Positions 1 to 8,990 of a DNA stretch of 64,000 nucleotides are shown here, one piece after another. The notes beneath the pieces were generated by a model. It was given only the letters and a program-made list of their open reading frames with translations, ran no database searches and was not told where the DNA came from. Each line of letters starts with the position of its first letter. Positions within the stretch are counted from its first letter, which is position 1. The stretch comes from Candidatus Omnitrophota bacterium (GTDB lineage: Bacteria; Hinthialibacterota; Hinthialibacteria; Hinthialibacterales; JAKPRU01), in assembly GCA_029570205.1 (NCBI GenBank), contig JAKQSI010000096.1, forward strand, positions 62,001 to 126,000. Reading direction: 5' to 3'. The position numbers were made by a program, and so were the translations under genes.

Positions 1-3000
1 GCCGACAAGACCGAGGTGGAGTTCGATTCCGGTGTGACTGTCGTTGTCGGTCCCAACGGCTGCGGGAAATCCAACATTTCAGATGCCGTGCGGTGGGTGC
101 TTGGGGAGCAGAATCCGAGAAAACTTCGCGGCACAAAGATGGCGGACCTGATTTTCAACGGGACCACCAACCGCTCCCCGCTCGGCCTTGCCCAGGTAAC
201 CCTCGTTTTCGATAACAGTGACCGGCTTCTGCCGGTCTCTTACGAAGAAGTGGCCATTACCCGCAAATTGTTCCGCGACGGCGAGAGCGAATACCTGCTC
301 AACGGTACGCCCTGCCGTCTGAAAGACATCACCGACCTGTTTCTGGACAGCGGTATGCGGACCAGCACATACTCGCTGATTGAGCAGGGCCGTGTGGACA
401 TGATTATCAACGCCAAACCGACAGAGCGGCGTGAGATCATCGAGGAAGCGGCCGGGGTGTCCCGGTATCTTCATCGCCAGGCAGAGGCGCTTCGAAAACT
501 CGAACGAACCGAGAATGACCTGGTTGTTGTCAACAATATTATCTCCGAACTGGATCGCCAGATGCGTTCCCTCAAGCGTCAGGCCACGCAGGCGGAACGG
601 GTCCAGCAATACCGCCGCGAGTTGAAACTGATCGAATCGGTAGCCGAGCGACGACGCGGACGGAAACTGCTGACTGACCTGGATACGCTCACCGGGCAGA
701 TTGAGGAACTCACAGCAAAAATTCAACAATCCGAAGCGAGCATTGCAGATTTACGCGGTCGAAAAGCCGAACTGATGAAAGCCGCGCAGCAGTTCGACCA
801 CCGTACCCGCGAGTTTCGCGATACCTACCTCCAGCTGAACAACCGGTTGGAACAGACAGAGAAGCAGATCGAGGCGCTGCGCAACCGGATCACCGAGCAT
901 CGGCAGCTTGCCGAGCGGTTCCGCGCGGAGGTGCAGGCGGACCGGGAACGGATTGCCCAGGAGGAAGAGCGGATCAGGCTTGCAGATGAGAATCTGAAGA
1001 CAATTTCGAAGGATCTGATCGGCATTCAAGAAGAGGTGACTTGGGCGGAAAAAGAGGCGGATCTGGCTCGTGAGGAATGCCGACGGATCGCTGCCGAGGG
1101 GGGACAGCGGAAAGTCCGGTTGAATGAAGTTCAGCGGACCATAACGGATTATCGTAATCTGTCGCGTGAATGGCAGCGAGATTACGAGTTTTACACATCC
1201 CGCCTGGAGAACCTGGCTGCGCAAGAGCGTCAGAGCGAATCTGATCTCCGCACTCACCTGGCCCGCCGGGGTGAACTGGAAGGATCGGCTGCCGACCTGA
1301 GCCGGCAGATTGCCGCCCTTGCCGAACGTCTGGAGCAGGTCAGCTCGCTTCTTCAGGAGACCTCGGAGAAGCGCGACCTGACCGGGAAGGCGCTCCACGA
1401 AACCGAGACAGCCTGGCAACAGAAGAATTCGCGGCTGGAATCTCTGGTTCGTTTGCAGAATAACCTGGAGGGATTCGCGCCGGGTGTCCGATTCCTGCTG
1501 CGTGAAGACAATAAACGTGTGGAGGGATTATCCCACACCATCGCGGAACGAATTGTTGTCGAGAAGGGATTTGAGCGGGCCATTGAAAGCGCGCTGGATA
1601 AGGCGCTGGAGGCAATTCTCACATCCGATCTCCGCACTGTGGAACGCGCAATCGAACGTCTTCGTGAAAAGCGAAAAGGTCGGGTCGCCTTCATGGCAAA
1701 CGGGAACCCGAAGACTCTCATCGGAGAGGTTCCCGAACCGTTGCGCGGATTACGTCGCGCCCACACGCTGGTCCACGCAGATGGGGAGACCAGCGAGGTT
1801 GTCGAGTCCCTGCTTTCGAACACATTGATCGCGGAGAGCCTGGAAGAGGGATTGCGAATCTGGTCGAATTTACCGGCAGGCTGGCGGATCGTCACTCCGC
1901 AAGGCGAGCTGCTGGATGGGCGGGGAGTGATTATCGGCGGTTCGGTGGAAGAGACAAGCCTTCTTTCACGGATCAACGAAATTGAAGGATTGCGGGCCGA
2001 GACCGAACAACTGGCCCGGCGTCGGGAAGACCTGACCCGTCAGATTGCCGAACTGCGCGAATCCGTGAATCGAATCCGGGGCGAGCGGAACGAGATCAGT
2101 GAGCAAACACTGGCAACGGAGGCGAATCTTCGCCACACAAAGGAAGATCTTCGGCGCACCGATGAACTGATCGCACGCATTCAGAAGAGCCTGGCCGCCA
2201 CGAAAGAAGAACAGACCCGCATTGAAAAGGCGATTCTGGAAGGCAAGGGAGCCGAGGAAGACCGGCAGCGCATCCTGGCCGAACTCAAAGAGCAGGAAAG
2301 CCTTCTGCTGGAAGAGATGGATTCCTGGGATACCCGGGTCGCCGAATCGGAAGAAGCACGGAATTGCATCCAGGACCGTCTGGCCGAACTCCGAATGAGA
2401 ATTCTCGAACGACAGAAAGATCAGGAACGCTGGACCGAACAACGTGAAACCATCTCTCGACATGTCGCGGAGATGGTGCGAAGCATTGAAGAAAAAGAGG
2501 AATTCATTTCACTCCAGCAACTTCGCGAAAAGGATGCCGAGGGAGAAATCGGCACACTCGATGAACAAGTTCGGACTCTGCGGTCCGAACGCGACAGTCT
2601 CTGGACACAGATCCAGGAGAGTGATTCGGGAGCCGCCTCCGTGCGGGAACAGATTCATGCCCTGGAAACCGAGGAGAAGGCTTTTCTCGAAAGTATCCAA
2701 GCGACGGATGAGGAGCGCAACCAGCTGGAGCAGCAGCGGGTGCGCGGAACGGTGGAGAAAGAATACTGGGAGCGCCGGATGCGCGAAATGTTCGACGGCG
2801 AGATTCCGCAGGACCTTTCCGATGAGGACATGCGATCCGATGAGGAGATTGAGGAATTGCTTGCCACACTGCGCCGCCGCCTGGAGCGCATCGGTGTGGT
2901 CAACGAATTGGCTATCGAGGAATACCAGGAGGTTCGGGAAAGGTATGAATTTCTCACGGCTCAGCGGGATGACCTTGAGAAGGCGCGGAATACCCTTGTA

Positions 3001-3735
3001 CAGACAACTCGCGAACTTCACAGCACAGCCGTAGAGAAATTCCTGACCACGCTGGAACAGGTCCGTGTGAATTTCCACAACATGTTTCGAAAGATGTTCG
3101 GAGGGGGCCGCGCGGAGTTGCGGCTGCTGGAAGGCGACCCCATTGATGCCGGAATCGAGATCGAGATTCAACCGCCCGGCAAGAAACTTCAGTCCATCAG
3201 CCTTCTTTCCGGTGGGGAGAAAACGCTGGTGGCCATTGCCCTTCTGTTTGCCATTTATCAGATTAAGCCCAGCCCGTTCTGTTTTCTCGACGAGATTGAT
3301 GCGGCGCTGGACGATGCGAATGTCGGGAGATTCACTTCCATGCTGGAGTCATTTACGGATCAATCGCAGTTCATCATTGTGACACACAATAAGCGCACCA
3401 TGTCCATTGCGAATACCATTTATGGTGTCACCATGGCGGAGGAAGGCGTTTCATCGCTGATCTCGATGCGTTTCGACAGGGAAAAGCCCGAAGGGACATA
3501 CGACATCGAAAGCGCCGGGGAGCAGCCGGAGTTTGAGGAGCAAACCTCCTCCGGGCAGACCTCGGTTGAACGGGAGCGATCTATCCTGGAACCGGAGATA
3601 TTGGATTCTACGCTGCCTCCGAAATCCGAAGAGGAGCCTCGATCCGAAACGGTAGAAAAGTTAGAACAAACCAATGTAGCCGGTGAATGGCTGGAGCAAT
3701 CACCGGAGCATTCAATGGATCTCAAGGAGGTTTGA
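1..3735 (+). CDS. smc: Chromosome segregation ATPase SMC (5'-truncated by the window edge)
   Basis: SMC forms ring-shaped dimers that compact and segregate the chromosome. The reading frame is open from base 1, and the first codons (ADKTEVEF) match the segment usually found about 15 residues inside an SMC, so the true start lies upstream; the GTG at 16 is not a credible start. A Walker A motif GPNGCGKSN lies near the N terminus. It is followed by a long coiled coil, a hinge around nt 1470-1960 (starting GFAPGVRFLL), a second coiled coil, the ABC signature LLSGGEKT (about nt 3205) and Walker B FCFLDEIDAALDD. An acidic tail of about 85 residues, rich in Glu, Ser and Pro, follows the ATPase head and is longer than usual for the family. 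The gene is followed by a strong terminator, so it is probably the last gene of its transcript. Confidence 0.95.
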   Translation, partial: ADKTEVEFDSGVTVVVGPNGCGKSNISDAVRWVLGEQNPRKLRGTKMADLIFNGTTNRSPLGLAQVTLVFDNSDRLLPVSYEEVAITRKLFRDGESEYLLNGTPCRLKDITDLFLDSGMRTSTYSLIEQGRVDMIINAKPTERREIIEEAAGVSRYLHRQAEALRKLERTENDLVVVNNIISELDRQMRSLKRQATQAERVQQYRRELKLIESVAERRRGRKLLTDLDTLTGQIEELTAKIQQSEASIADLRGRKAELMKAAQQFDHRTREFRDTYLQLNNRLEQTEKQIEALRNRITEHRQLAERFRAEVQADRERIAQEEERIRLADENLKTISKDLIGIQEEVTWAEKEADLAREECRRIAAEGGQRKVRLNEVQRTITDYRNLSREWQRDYEFYTSRLENLAAQERQSESDLRTHLARRGELEGSAADLSRQIAALAERLEQVSSLLQETSEKRDLTGKALHETETAWQQKNSRLESLVRLQNNLEGFAPGVRFLLREDNKRVEGLSHTIAERIVVEKGFERAIESALDKALEAILTSDLRTVERAIERLREKRKGRVAFMANGNPKTLIGEVPEPLRGLRRAHTLVHADGETSEVVESLLSNTLIAESLEEGLRIWSNLPAGWRIVTPQGELLDGRGVIIGGSVEETSLLSRINEIEGLRAETEQLARRREDLTRQIAELRESVNRIRGERNEISEQTLATEANLRHTKEDLRRTDELIARIQKSLAATKEEQTRIEKAILEGKGAEEDRQRILAELKEQESLLLEEMDSWDTRVAESEEARNCIQDRLAELRMRILERQKDQERWTEQRETISRHVAEMVRSIEEKEEFISLQQLREKDAEGEIGTLDEQVRTLRSERDSLWTQIQESDSGAASVREQIHALETEEKAFLESIQATDEERNQLEQQRVRGTVEKEYWERRMREMFDGEIPQDLSDEDMRSDEEIEELLATLRRRLERIGVVNELAIEEYQEVRERYEFLTAQRDDLEKARNTLVQTTRELHSTAVEKFLTTLEQVRVNFHNMFRKMFGGGRAELRLLEGDPIDAGIEIEIQPPGKKLQSISLLSGGEKTLVAIALLFAIYQIKPSPFCFLDEIDAALDDANVGRFTSMLESFTDQSQFIIVTHNKRTMSIANTIYGVTMAEEGVSSLISMRFDREKPEGTYDIESAGEQPEFEEQTSSGQTSVERERSILEPEILDSTLPPKSEEEPRSETVEKLEQTNVAGEWLEQSPEHSMDLKEV

Positions 3736-3791
3736 AATTCGCGGTCGGGGTATTCGCCCGGGCCGATGAGCCGGATATCAAAAGATCAGAG

Positions 3792-3810
3792 GTGGCCGCC
3801 TGGCGGCCAC
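3792..3810. repeat. GC-rich palindrome downstream of smc
   Basis: Two 9-base arms, GTGGCCGCC and GGCGGCCAC, are separated by one base. There is no T-tract, so this is not a terminator by itself. It resembles other GC-rich intergenic palindromes in this window and may be a REP-like element. Confidence 0.5.
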
Positions 3811-3843
3811 TCGCTCTGAGTCGCCTCCCGCTTGCAGTACTGT

Positions 3844-3875
3844 GCCGGTCTAACCTCTAGACCGGCTATTTTTTT
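3844..3875 (+). terminator. Rho-independent terminator after smc
   Basis: A perfect 9-bp stem (GCCGGTCTA / TAGACCGGC) with a 5-base loop is followed directly by TATTTTTTT. It lies 109 bases after the smc stop and fits intrinsic termination of smc transcription. Confidence 0.85.
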
Positions 3876-4185
3876 GCGGACACGACGGGGGGCGTACGGT
3901 GAGCCTGGCCGATCAAACGGCAAAGCGGGACGGGAACAGCGGTTGTGATTGACCGGCGAGGTGTGAAAAACGTATCGTTTGAACGGAAAAGAAATCCCGC
4001 CGAGGGTATTTGGGGGGGAAGGCTACTACCCCAAAGTGAGGGTAGTAGTAAGGGTAGTATGCGGAAGCGCTTCTGCACAAAAGGCCAATGAGAACCCCAG
4101 CGTCCCTCGGAAATGTAAGATACCAAGGCAGAATGCGGCGGGCGAACGTGTGGATGAACAGGGTCACGTCGCAGCAAATTGTTTC
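3876..4185. other. Intergenic stretch with one hairpin, no convincing gene
   Basis: Short open frames here show no recognisable protein features. One hairpin is visible: CTACTACCC at 4023-4031 pairs with GGGTAGTAG at 4040-4048 across an 8-base loop, and a third GGGTAGTA copy follows. I see nothing else to annotate. Confidence 0.4.
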
Positions 4186-4214
4186 TTGAATTTATTAACG
4201 CATGACGTTATGAT
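4186..4214 (+). promoter_or_regulatory. Promoter and likely autoregulatory operator of the higBA locus
   Basis: TTGAAT (4186-4191), a 17-base spacer and TATGAT (4209-4214) form a good sigma-70 promoter just upstream of the GTG at 4221. The inverted repeat TAACG-catga-CGTTA (about 4196-4210) overlaps the -10 box. HigA-type antitoxins repress their own promoter at such palindromes, so operator function is inferred from position and symmetry. Confidence 0.6.
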
Positions 4215-4220
4215 CGTATC

Positions 4221-4499
4221 GTGATAAAATCCTTTCGGTGCAGCGAAACGGAGAAGCTGTTTCGACAGGAGTACTCTCGAAAACTTCCTCGTGATATTCA
4301 GCGAGTAGCCATGTGCAAGCTGTGGATGATTGATGCCGCACCGGATTTCAATGCACTTCGCGCTCCACCTGGGAACCGTCTGGAAACGCTGAGCGGGAAT
4401 CGGCCGGGAGAATATAGCATTTGGATCAATGACCGATGACGTATATGTTTCCGTTGGTGTGACGGGAATGCTTACGATGTCGAAATCGTGGACTACCAC
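4221..4499 (+). pseudogene. higB: HigB/RelE-family toxin interrupted by an in-frame TGA
   Basis: HigB toxins are ribosome-dependent mRNA interferases paired with HigA. The frame starts with GTG (MIKSFRCSETEKLF) and runs to a TGA at 4437-4439. It then continues in the same frame with RICFRWCDGNAYDVEIVDYH, which is the conserved C-terminal strand of HigB. In family members as I remember them the motif reads NDxWRICF, so the TGA sits where a Trp (TGG) is expected: a single G-to-A change. The frame stays open past VDYH into higA, so the normal stop also seems to be lost. Most likely this is an inactivated toxin. UGA readthrough is a less likely alternative, because neighbouring genes use TGA as a stop. 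Confidence 0.8.
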
Positions 4500-4512
4500 C
4501 AGGAGACCGACT

Positions 4513-4815
4513 ATGAAAAAGAAGAAAATATCCTCCATTCACCCGGGCGAGGTCCTCCTGGAAGAATTTCTGAAGCCTATGAACATTTCTCAATACCGAT
4601 TAGCGAAGGACATCTGTGTTTCTCCTCGGCGGATGAACGAAATTGTACACGGGGAGCGGGGTATCACGGCAGACACCGCCTTGCGTCTGGGGCGTTATTT
4701 TAGTCTCTCCCCCCAGTTCTGGCTGAATCTTCAGACACACTTCGACCTTGCGCGAGAAGAGGAACGGATCGGAGACAGGTTGAATCAAGAGGTTCGGGGT
4801 TTCACGCCTCTATGA
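4513..4815 (+). CDS. higA: HigA-type antitoxin, XRE-family HTH
   Basis: This 100-residue DNA-binding antitoxin would neutralise HigB and repress the shared promoter. The ATG at 4513 (MKKKKISSIHPGEVLLEEF) is chosen because PGEVLxEEFLKP is the standard N terminus of the family; the open frame extends 28 codons further upstream without family similarity. The helix-turn-helix follows (ISQYRLAKDICVSPRRMNEI), then VHGERGITADTALRLGRYF and the FWLNLQxHFDL segment. It looks intact while its toxin partner is broken, as expected if toxin loss is tolerated more easily than antitoxin loss. Confidence 0.9.
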   Translation: MKKKKISSIHPGEVLLEEFLKPMNISQYRLAKDICVSPRRMNEIVHGERGITADTALRLGRYFSLSPQFWLNLQTHFDLAREEERIGDRLNQEVRGFTPL

Positions 4816-4831
4816 CAACAACCGACCTATT

Positions 4832-4862
4832 GGGTCCCGGCGCCCCGTCATCTTGCCGGGGG
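4832..4862. repeat. Dispersed GC-rich repeat (CATCTTGCCGG family), copy 1
   Basis: The core CGCCCCGTCATCTTGCCGG resembles the copies at 8948-8976 and, inverted, at 47541-47568. It lies in the gap between higA and the convergent protease gene. The function is unknown; it looks like a small mobile or REP-like intergenic element. Confidence 0.45.
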
Positions 4863-4946
4863 GTTGTCTGATAACATTTTTCCGCCCTTCTCCCCTATCA
4901 CGCTGTCTCATGCCGGAATCCAGGGCTACACTCCAAGGTCCGAGTC

Positions 4947-7640
4947 TCAGCCGGGGAAGGGACTGCCCGGTTGCAGCAAGAATACCTCGATCCGGTCGAT
5001 CCATACCGTTGTCTGCGCCGCGCCACCTGCAACCTGGATGAATGGACTGACCAGTTCTCCCGAATCGGGTTTGAACAGGACCAGGATATCACGCTCCTGA
5101 TTAACATAAGCCGTTGTGGTGATGAAGTTGCTGTAGCCGAGTGAGAAATCCATATCCTGCCCGGTGAACAGATCGCCTTTCAAGGCTCCGATGAATACTT
5201 GTGCAGACGGTCCGCTACTGCGTATTTTTGCGCGCACCAGGGCATGATGACCATTTGTTGAAACCGCCGTCTGAGTGAGGAGGAACGTCACCTCGCCCGG
5301 ATCCACGGTGATTGCCAATCCCCGGTTGTCTTGCGAAGAGGTGAATTGACCGGCGGTAAAACTCACAACGGCGGTACTTCCCGGAGTTGCGCTACTGAAT
5401 CCGCCCGGTATTTCTGCCCATCCGTTCTCTGCCAGGGTGGGAAGATGAAACTCCGAAACCGCGATGGGCTGCGGCCCGCTGCCCGGTGTGGACGTAGCGG
5501 TTAGGGATGGCGGTCGTGTCGGAGTGAAGGTCGGGGTTGGTGTTACGGTTGGTGTTACGGTTGGTGTTGCGGTCGGAGTTCGGGTTGGTGTTCGGGTCGG
5601 TGTGGAGGTGGGTAAAGCGACATTTCCGACTGCAAAGGTCAGACTTTTTGTGTCATTACTTGGATTTTCATCGCCGGAGATTGAGAGGCGCCATTCGACC
5701 GTGTGGAAGCCGGGCGTACTGGCGCTCCATCTCCCGCCGGTTTTCCAGGTCCACCAGGTATTCAGCTCAATCGGCCCGTTGTTGTATGACCGGCTGTACA
5801 GGTTTCCATCGACATAGCATTCCCAGCTGTAATCCGGAATCACCTCATAGCCGACATTCTTGATGACCCCCTTGAACCGGATTCCCTGGCCCGGCGCGGG
5901 ATTGGTTACAACAAGGCTGTCGTTTGCGGCATCCAGCAGGGACACCTCGGTTACCGCGCCATCGAAATTATATTTCACGGCAATCGGGGTTGGATTGGTG
6001 TTGCGGGGGGGCAAGGTCGGTTTCGGTGTCGGTGTGAAAGTCGGGAGACTGGACGGTTGGCCATCGGTGAATTCCACGTTCAATACATAGTCTTTGGAAA
6101 CCTGGAATCCGTCGGTGGTCGAATGCACGATCCCAATCCAATGCCAGCCTGTTTCCGTGGGTGTGAACGTGATGGAAGGGAACTCCGAAACATCGCTCTC
6201 CCTGTACTGTCCTGACGAATCGTACAGTTGGATCATTACATCTCCATTGTAGTACACTCCTGTATTGCTGATCGACCAGAAGTTTCCGTAAAAGATGGAG
6301 CCGATGGACACCCGGACCTCAATCTGTCGGCCCAGATCGGACTTCGCCACATAGAAGGCATACCAATCTTCGGTATCCTGATAGTCCTCTTCACGGTACG
6401 TGGTGTAGGAGGAAAGCGCTCCCAGGACCGGTTTGCCGATTTCCATAATGAACGGTTCGTTAATGGAATCGTTCAGTTCCGCTTCCTGTGTGAGGATTTC
6501 CTGCGCAAGGGGAGATTTTTCCCTGTATTCCCGGATGGCCGTATCGAGCAGCTGTTGTGCCCCGTTGAGATTGAACACGCCATAATAGTGGGCCAGGTAG
6601 GCTTTCACATTGGGCGGCAGGTCTCCGTACACATGGTTGGAAGGAGCATCGTAGGTCATAAACGTATTGTTCAGTCCTCTGCTCCAGCCGGAGCTGAATT
6701 GTCCTTCCCCGTTGACTGTCCAGGCAATGGCGTCCGGTGGCGGGTTCCCGACTTCCGGCCAGGCCAGCCAGTCCACAAGGTAACTGTCCGTGGCCCCCTC
6801 TTCGTTGTTTGTCAGCGCATCGAACGGATGCATCAGACCGACCAGGTGGCCCACCTCATGCAGCACGGTCTTGCTGAACGGAGAACCGTATAGAGTCTGC
6901 TCACCTCGCTGAAAGGCGAACACATCGATCGGAAAAACACAGACAAAAGGATTCCCCGGCGGATATCGGTAAGCCGCAAGAGGCGCACCGTTTTCCAGCA
7001 GACCCAAAGAAGGCACGAAACGGTCATACGAGCTGCGAAAGTGCAGGATCGCATCATCCACACCGAATGCGCCGAAATAGGTCCCCATCCCGACATATCC
7101 CTGCACATCCTCCGAATCGGTCGCCAGCGCTGTGATGTGTTGGCTGCCGTCGCTGACCTCTTTAAACTCAAGACCCACATAGGCCAGGGAGCGGTTGTAG
7201 ATTTCCATACATTTACGGAGTTCGTTCTTTAATGCCTCAATTTCAGCCTGAGAATATCCGCTATCTGTAGCGAAGCGCCGGAAGTCGATGGCGTATCGGC
7301 ATTCCCGAAGCCCGTCGCCATCGGAGTCTGTCCGATTAGAGAGAATGTGATAATACCTGCTGGGCCACTGATAGGCATCCATGGGGCGGTGCATTGTGGC
7401 CTCGTTGGTCGCGGCAACAGGAGCGGTTATCGCCGCCTGCGGACTGCCGCCGAGCAGGTTTTTCTTTTCTCGGAGGTAGTCCGCCACGCTGCCTTTGTAG
7501 CTGTCGGCGTGAATCACGAGGCCGGGATGGGCAGAGACCGGAACACACAGACTTAAAGCGGCAAACACCGAGAGGACAACAAAACCGCACAGCCGGACAG
7601 TATGACCTTCCTTTTTTTTCAGTCGGATTGAACCTGTCAT
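4947..7640 (-). CDS. Secreted metzincin-like zinc metalloprotease with Pro-Thr linkers
   Basis: A predicted 897-residue exported protease. The ATG at 7640 is preferred: it follows AAGAAAGGA at good spacing and gives a clean signal peptide (FVVLSVFAALSLCVPVSA); the frame also opens 16 codons upstream. The catalytic zinc motif HEVGHLVGLMH begins at about residue 261, followed by a Met-turn candidate in NTFMTYD, which together indicate the metzincin clan (matrixin/M10-like). C-terminal to it are a pre-peptidase-like beta domain, a first Thr-Pro linker, a CARDB-like beta domain (about residues 545-670), a long (PT)n linker (about 672-708) and a terminal beta domain. The substrate is unknown. The linkers resemble those joining domains in secreted hydrolases. 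Confidence 0.85.
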   Translation of the reverse strand: MTGSIRLKKKEGHTVRLCGFVVLSVFAALSLCVPVSAHPGLVIHADSYKGSVADYLREKKNLLGGSPQAAITAPVAATNEATMHRPMDAYQWPSRYYHILSNRTDSDGDGLRECRYAIDFRRFATDSGYSQAEIEALKNELRKCMEIYNRSLAYVGLEFKEVSDGSQHITALATDSEDVQGYVGMGTYFGAFGVDDAILHFRSSYDRFVPSLGLLENGAPLAAYRYPPGNPFVCVFPIDVFAFQRGEQTLYGSPFSKTVLHEVGHLVGLMHPFDALTNNEEGATDSYLVDWLAWPEVGNPPPDAIAWTVNGEGQFSSGWSRGLNNTFMTYDAPSNHVYGDLPPNVKAYLAHYYGVFNLNGAQQLLDTAIREYREKSPLAQEILTQEAELNDSINEPFIMEIGKPVLGALSSYTTYREEDYQDTEDWYAFYVAKSDLGRQIEVRVSIGSIFYGNFWSISNTGVYYNGDVMIQLYDSSGQYRESDVSEFPSITFTPTETGWHWIGIVHSTTDGFQVSKDYVLNVEFTDGQPSSLPTFTPTPKPTLPPRNTNPTPIAVKYNFDGAVTEVSLLDAANDSLVVTNPAPGQGIRFKGVIKNVGYEVIPDYSWECYVDGNLYSRSYNNGPIELNTWWTWKTGGRWSASTPGFHTVEWRLSISGDENPSNDTKSLTFAVGNVALPTSTPTRTPTRTPTATPTVTPTVTPTPTFTPTRPPSLTATSTPGSGPQPIAVSEFHLPTLAENGWAEIPGGFSSATPGSTAVVSFTAGQFTSSQDNRGLAITVDPGEVTFLLTQTAVSTNGHHALVRAKIRSSGPSAQVFIGALKGDLFTGQDMDFSLGYSNFITTTAYVNQERDILVLFKPDSGELVSPFIQVAGGAAQTTVWIDRIEVFLLQPGSPFPG
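5515..5625 (-). repeat. Low-complexity tandem repeat encoding the Pro-Thr linker
   Basis: On the + strand this reads as repeated GGTTGGTGTTACGGTT-type units; on the coding strand it gives PTxTPTRTP-type repeats. It is protein-coding microsatellite DNA inside the protease gene and may vary in length by slippage. Confidence 0.75.
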
Positions 7641-7800
7641 GAACGTATCCTTTCTTTGGGGGCCTTCCGGTCCGATCATCGCGGGCATTATAGAATCCTG
7701 TACTCAAACTTGCCATTATTATTCCACAGACCGGTAGTGTATTGGGCCTGTAAGGGTATAGAATTGCAGGCAAGACAGTCTATGAGACGGAGGACACGCA
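7641..7800. other. Divergent intergenic region between protease and DUF4432 genes
   Basis: This 160-base gap should carry promoters for both flanking genes. A TATAGAAT-like -10 box is visible near 7757 on the + strand, but no well-spaced -35 box accompanies it. Confidence 0.3.
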
Positions 7801-8877
7801 ATGAAAGTTTTTGGAGAGAGCTATCAGGCCGGTCAAATCCGCCGACTGATCGGACGGACACGGCAGATCGGTGGGATTCGACAGGGACGATTCGAGGGCG
7901 GGCCGGAAGATCGCGCGCGGTTCTTGCAGTTCGAGACCGGCACGGGATTCCTGTTCACCGTGCTGCCGGACCGTGGAATGGATATTGCCTCGGCGAAATA
8001 CGGCGGGGCCTCGTTATCCTGGGACTCGCCGTGCGGGGAAGTGCATCCTTCATTTTACGAACCGCAAGGATTGGGCTGGCTGCGCACTTTTTTCGGTGGA
8101 TTAGTGTGTACATGCGGGCTGACCTGGATGGGGTCGCCTTGCGTGGATGAGGGGATCGAGCTGGGGCTGCACGGCCGGTATTCGCATTTGCCGTGCCGGA
8201 ATCTCAAAGTGGGTGAGGAATGGAATGGGAACGAATGCATTCTCTGGGCGGAAGGCGAAATGAGGGAAACGGTCGTTTTTGGCGTGAATGTCCTGCTGCG
8301 GCGCAGAATATCCACCGCGTTGGGATCGAACACCCTGACCATCGAAGATACGGTGACTAATGAGGGATTCGAGTCCACTCCCCACATGCTGCTGTATCAT
8401 ATCAATCTGGGATTTCCAGTGGTGTCGCCGAACAGCTGCCTGCTCTCACCGGCGAAACAAGTGCAGCCGAGGGACGAAGAGGCTGCCGACGGTTTCGAGC
8501 GATATAACCGGTTTGACGATCCGCAGAGCGGGTACAAGGAAAAGGTATATTTCCACGAAATGCCCTCGGACCGAAAAGGGATGGTTACCGTCGCGGTTGT
8601 GAATAAAGGATTTCAAAATCGGCGTGGATTGGGGGTCATGGTTCGATATCGGCAGAAGGAATTGCCTCGGTTCATCCAGTGGAAAAACATGGGGACCACG
8701 ACTTATGTATGTGGTCTGGAACCGGCGAACGCACTGGTGATGGGCCGCGCTCATGAGAGAAAGCATGGCAAGTTGCAGACACTTGCCGCGGGAGAAACCC
8801 GGCAATACCTGGTGGAGATTGGGGTGTTGCCGGATAAAGCGGCCATCGCAGAGATTGAACGTGCTATCGGGGGGTAG
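7801..8877 (+). CDS. DUF4432 / aldose 1-epimerase-like protein
   Basis: A 358-residue cytoplasmic protein of the galactose-mutarotase superfamily, DUF4432 branch. Recognisable segments are RFLQFETGTGFLFTVLPDRGMDIA near residues 40-63, ...LSWDSPCGEVHPSFYEP, and the cluster GLTWMGSPCVDEGIELGLHGRYSHLPC where this family usually has its active-site His residues. A second conserved stretch is MLLYHINLGFP. Proteins of this family bind carbohydrates and are often next to sugar catabolism genes; the exact sugar is not known. There is no signal peptide, and it stands alone, divergent from the secreted protease. Confidence 0.85.
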   Translation: MKVFGESYQAGQIRRLIGRTRQIGGIRQGRFEGGPEDRARFLQFETGTGFLFTVLPDRGMDIASAKYGGASLSWDSPCGEVHPSFYEPQGLGWLRTFFGGLVCTCGLTWMGSPCVDEGIELGLHGRYSHLPCRNLKVGEEWNGNECILWAEGEMRETVVFGVNVLLRRRISTALGSNTLTIEDTVTNEGFESTPHMLLYHINLGFPVVSPNSCLLSPAKQVQPRDEEAADGFERYNRFDDPQSGYKEKVYFHEMPSDRKGMVTVAVVNKGFQNRRGLGVMVRYRQKELPRFIQWKNMGTTTYVCGLEPANALVMGRAHERKHGKLQTLAAGETRQYLVEIGVLPDKAAIAEIERAIGG

Positions 8878-8880
8878 AGG

Positions 8881-8903
8881 TCACAGGCTGGAAGCCTGTG
8901 CCA
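8881..8903. repeat. CACAGGCTGGAAGCCTGTG palindrome, copy 1
   Basis: CACAGGCT and AGCCTGTG form an inverted repeat just after the DUF4432 stop. A near-identical palindrome (CACAGGCCGGCCGCCTGTG) lies at 23982-24004, just after another gene. The position after stop codons suggests a dispersed palindromic element or an RNA 3'-end structure. Confidence 0.5.
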
Positions 8904-8947
8904 CCCAATTCTCTCTCTCGCTGGGAGAGGGGTGGGGGGAAGGAGAT

Positions 8948-8976
8948 CCCGGGTGGCGCCGGCATCTTGCCGGTGA
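8948..8976. repeat. Dispersed GC-rich repeat (CATCTTGCCGG family), copy 2
   Basis: CCGGGTGGCGCCGGCATCTT followed by GCCGGTG is nearly identical to the inverted copy at 47541-47568 (allowing CCGG/CTGG). It occupies the gap between two convergent genes. Confidence 0.55.
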
Positions 8977-8990
8977 TTCCACCACAGAAA

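Noticed and set aside
3979-4224. 81-codon open frame upstream of higB
   Set aside because: No coding character, no ribosome site, and it overlaps the promoter of the toxin-antitoxin locus.
4221-4815. Reassigned genetic code with UGA as Trp
   Set aside because: smc, higA, accC, tsaE and many others end in TGA at family-appropriate positions, so UGA is a stop in this genome; isolated nonsense mutations are simpler.
5515-5625. Possible CRISPR or other repeat array
   Set aside because: Units are short, imperfect and without spacers; they encode the Pro-Thr linker of the protease.
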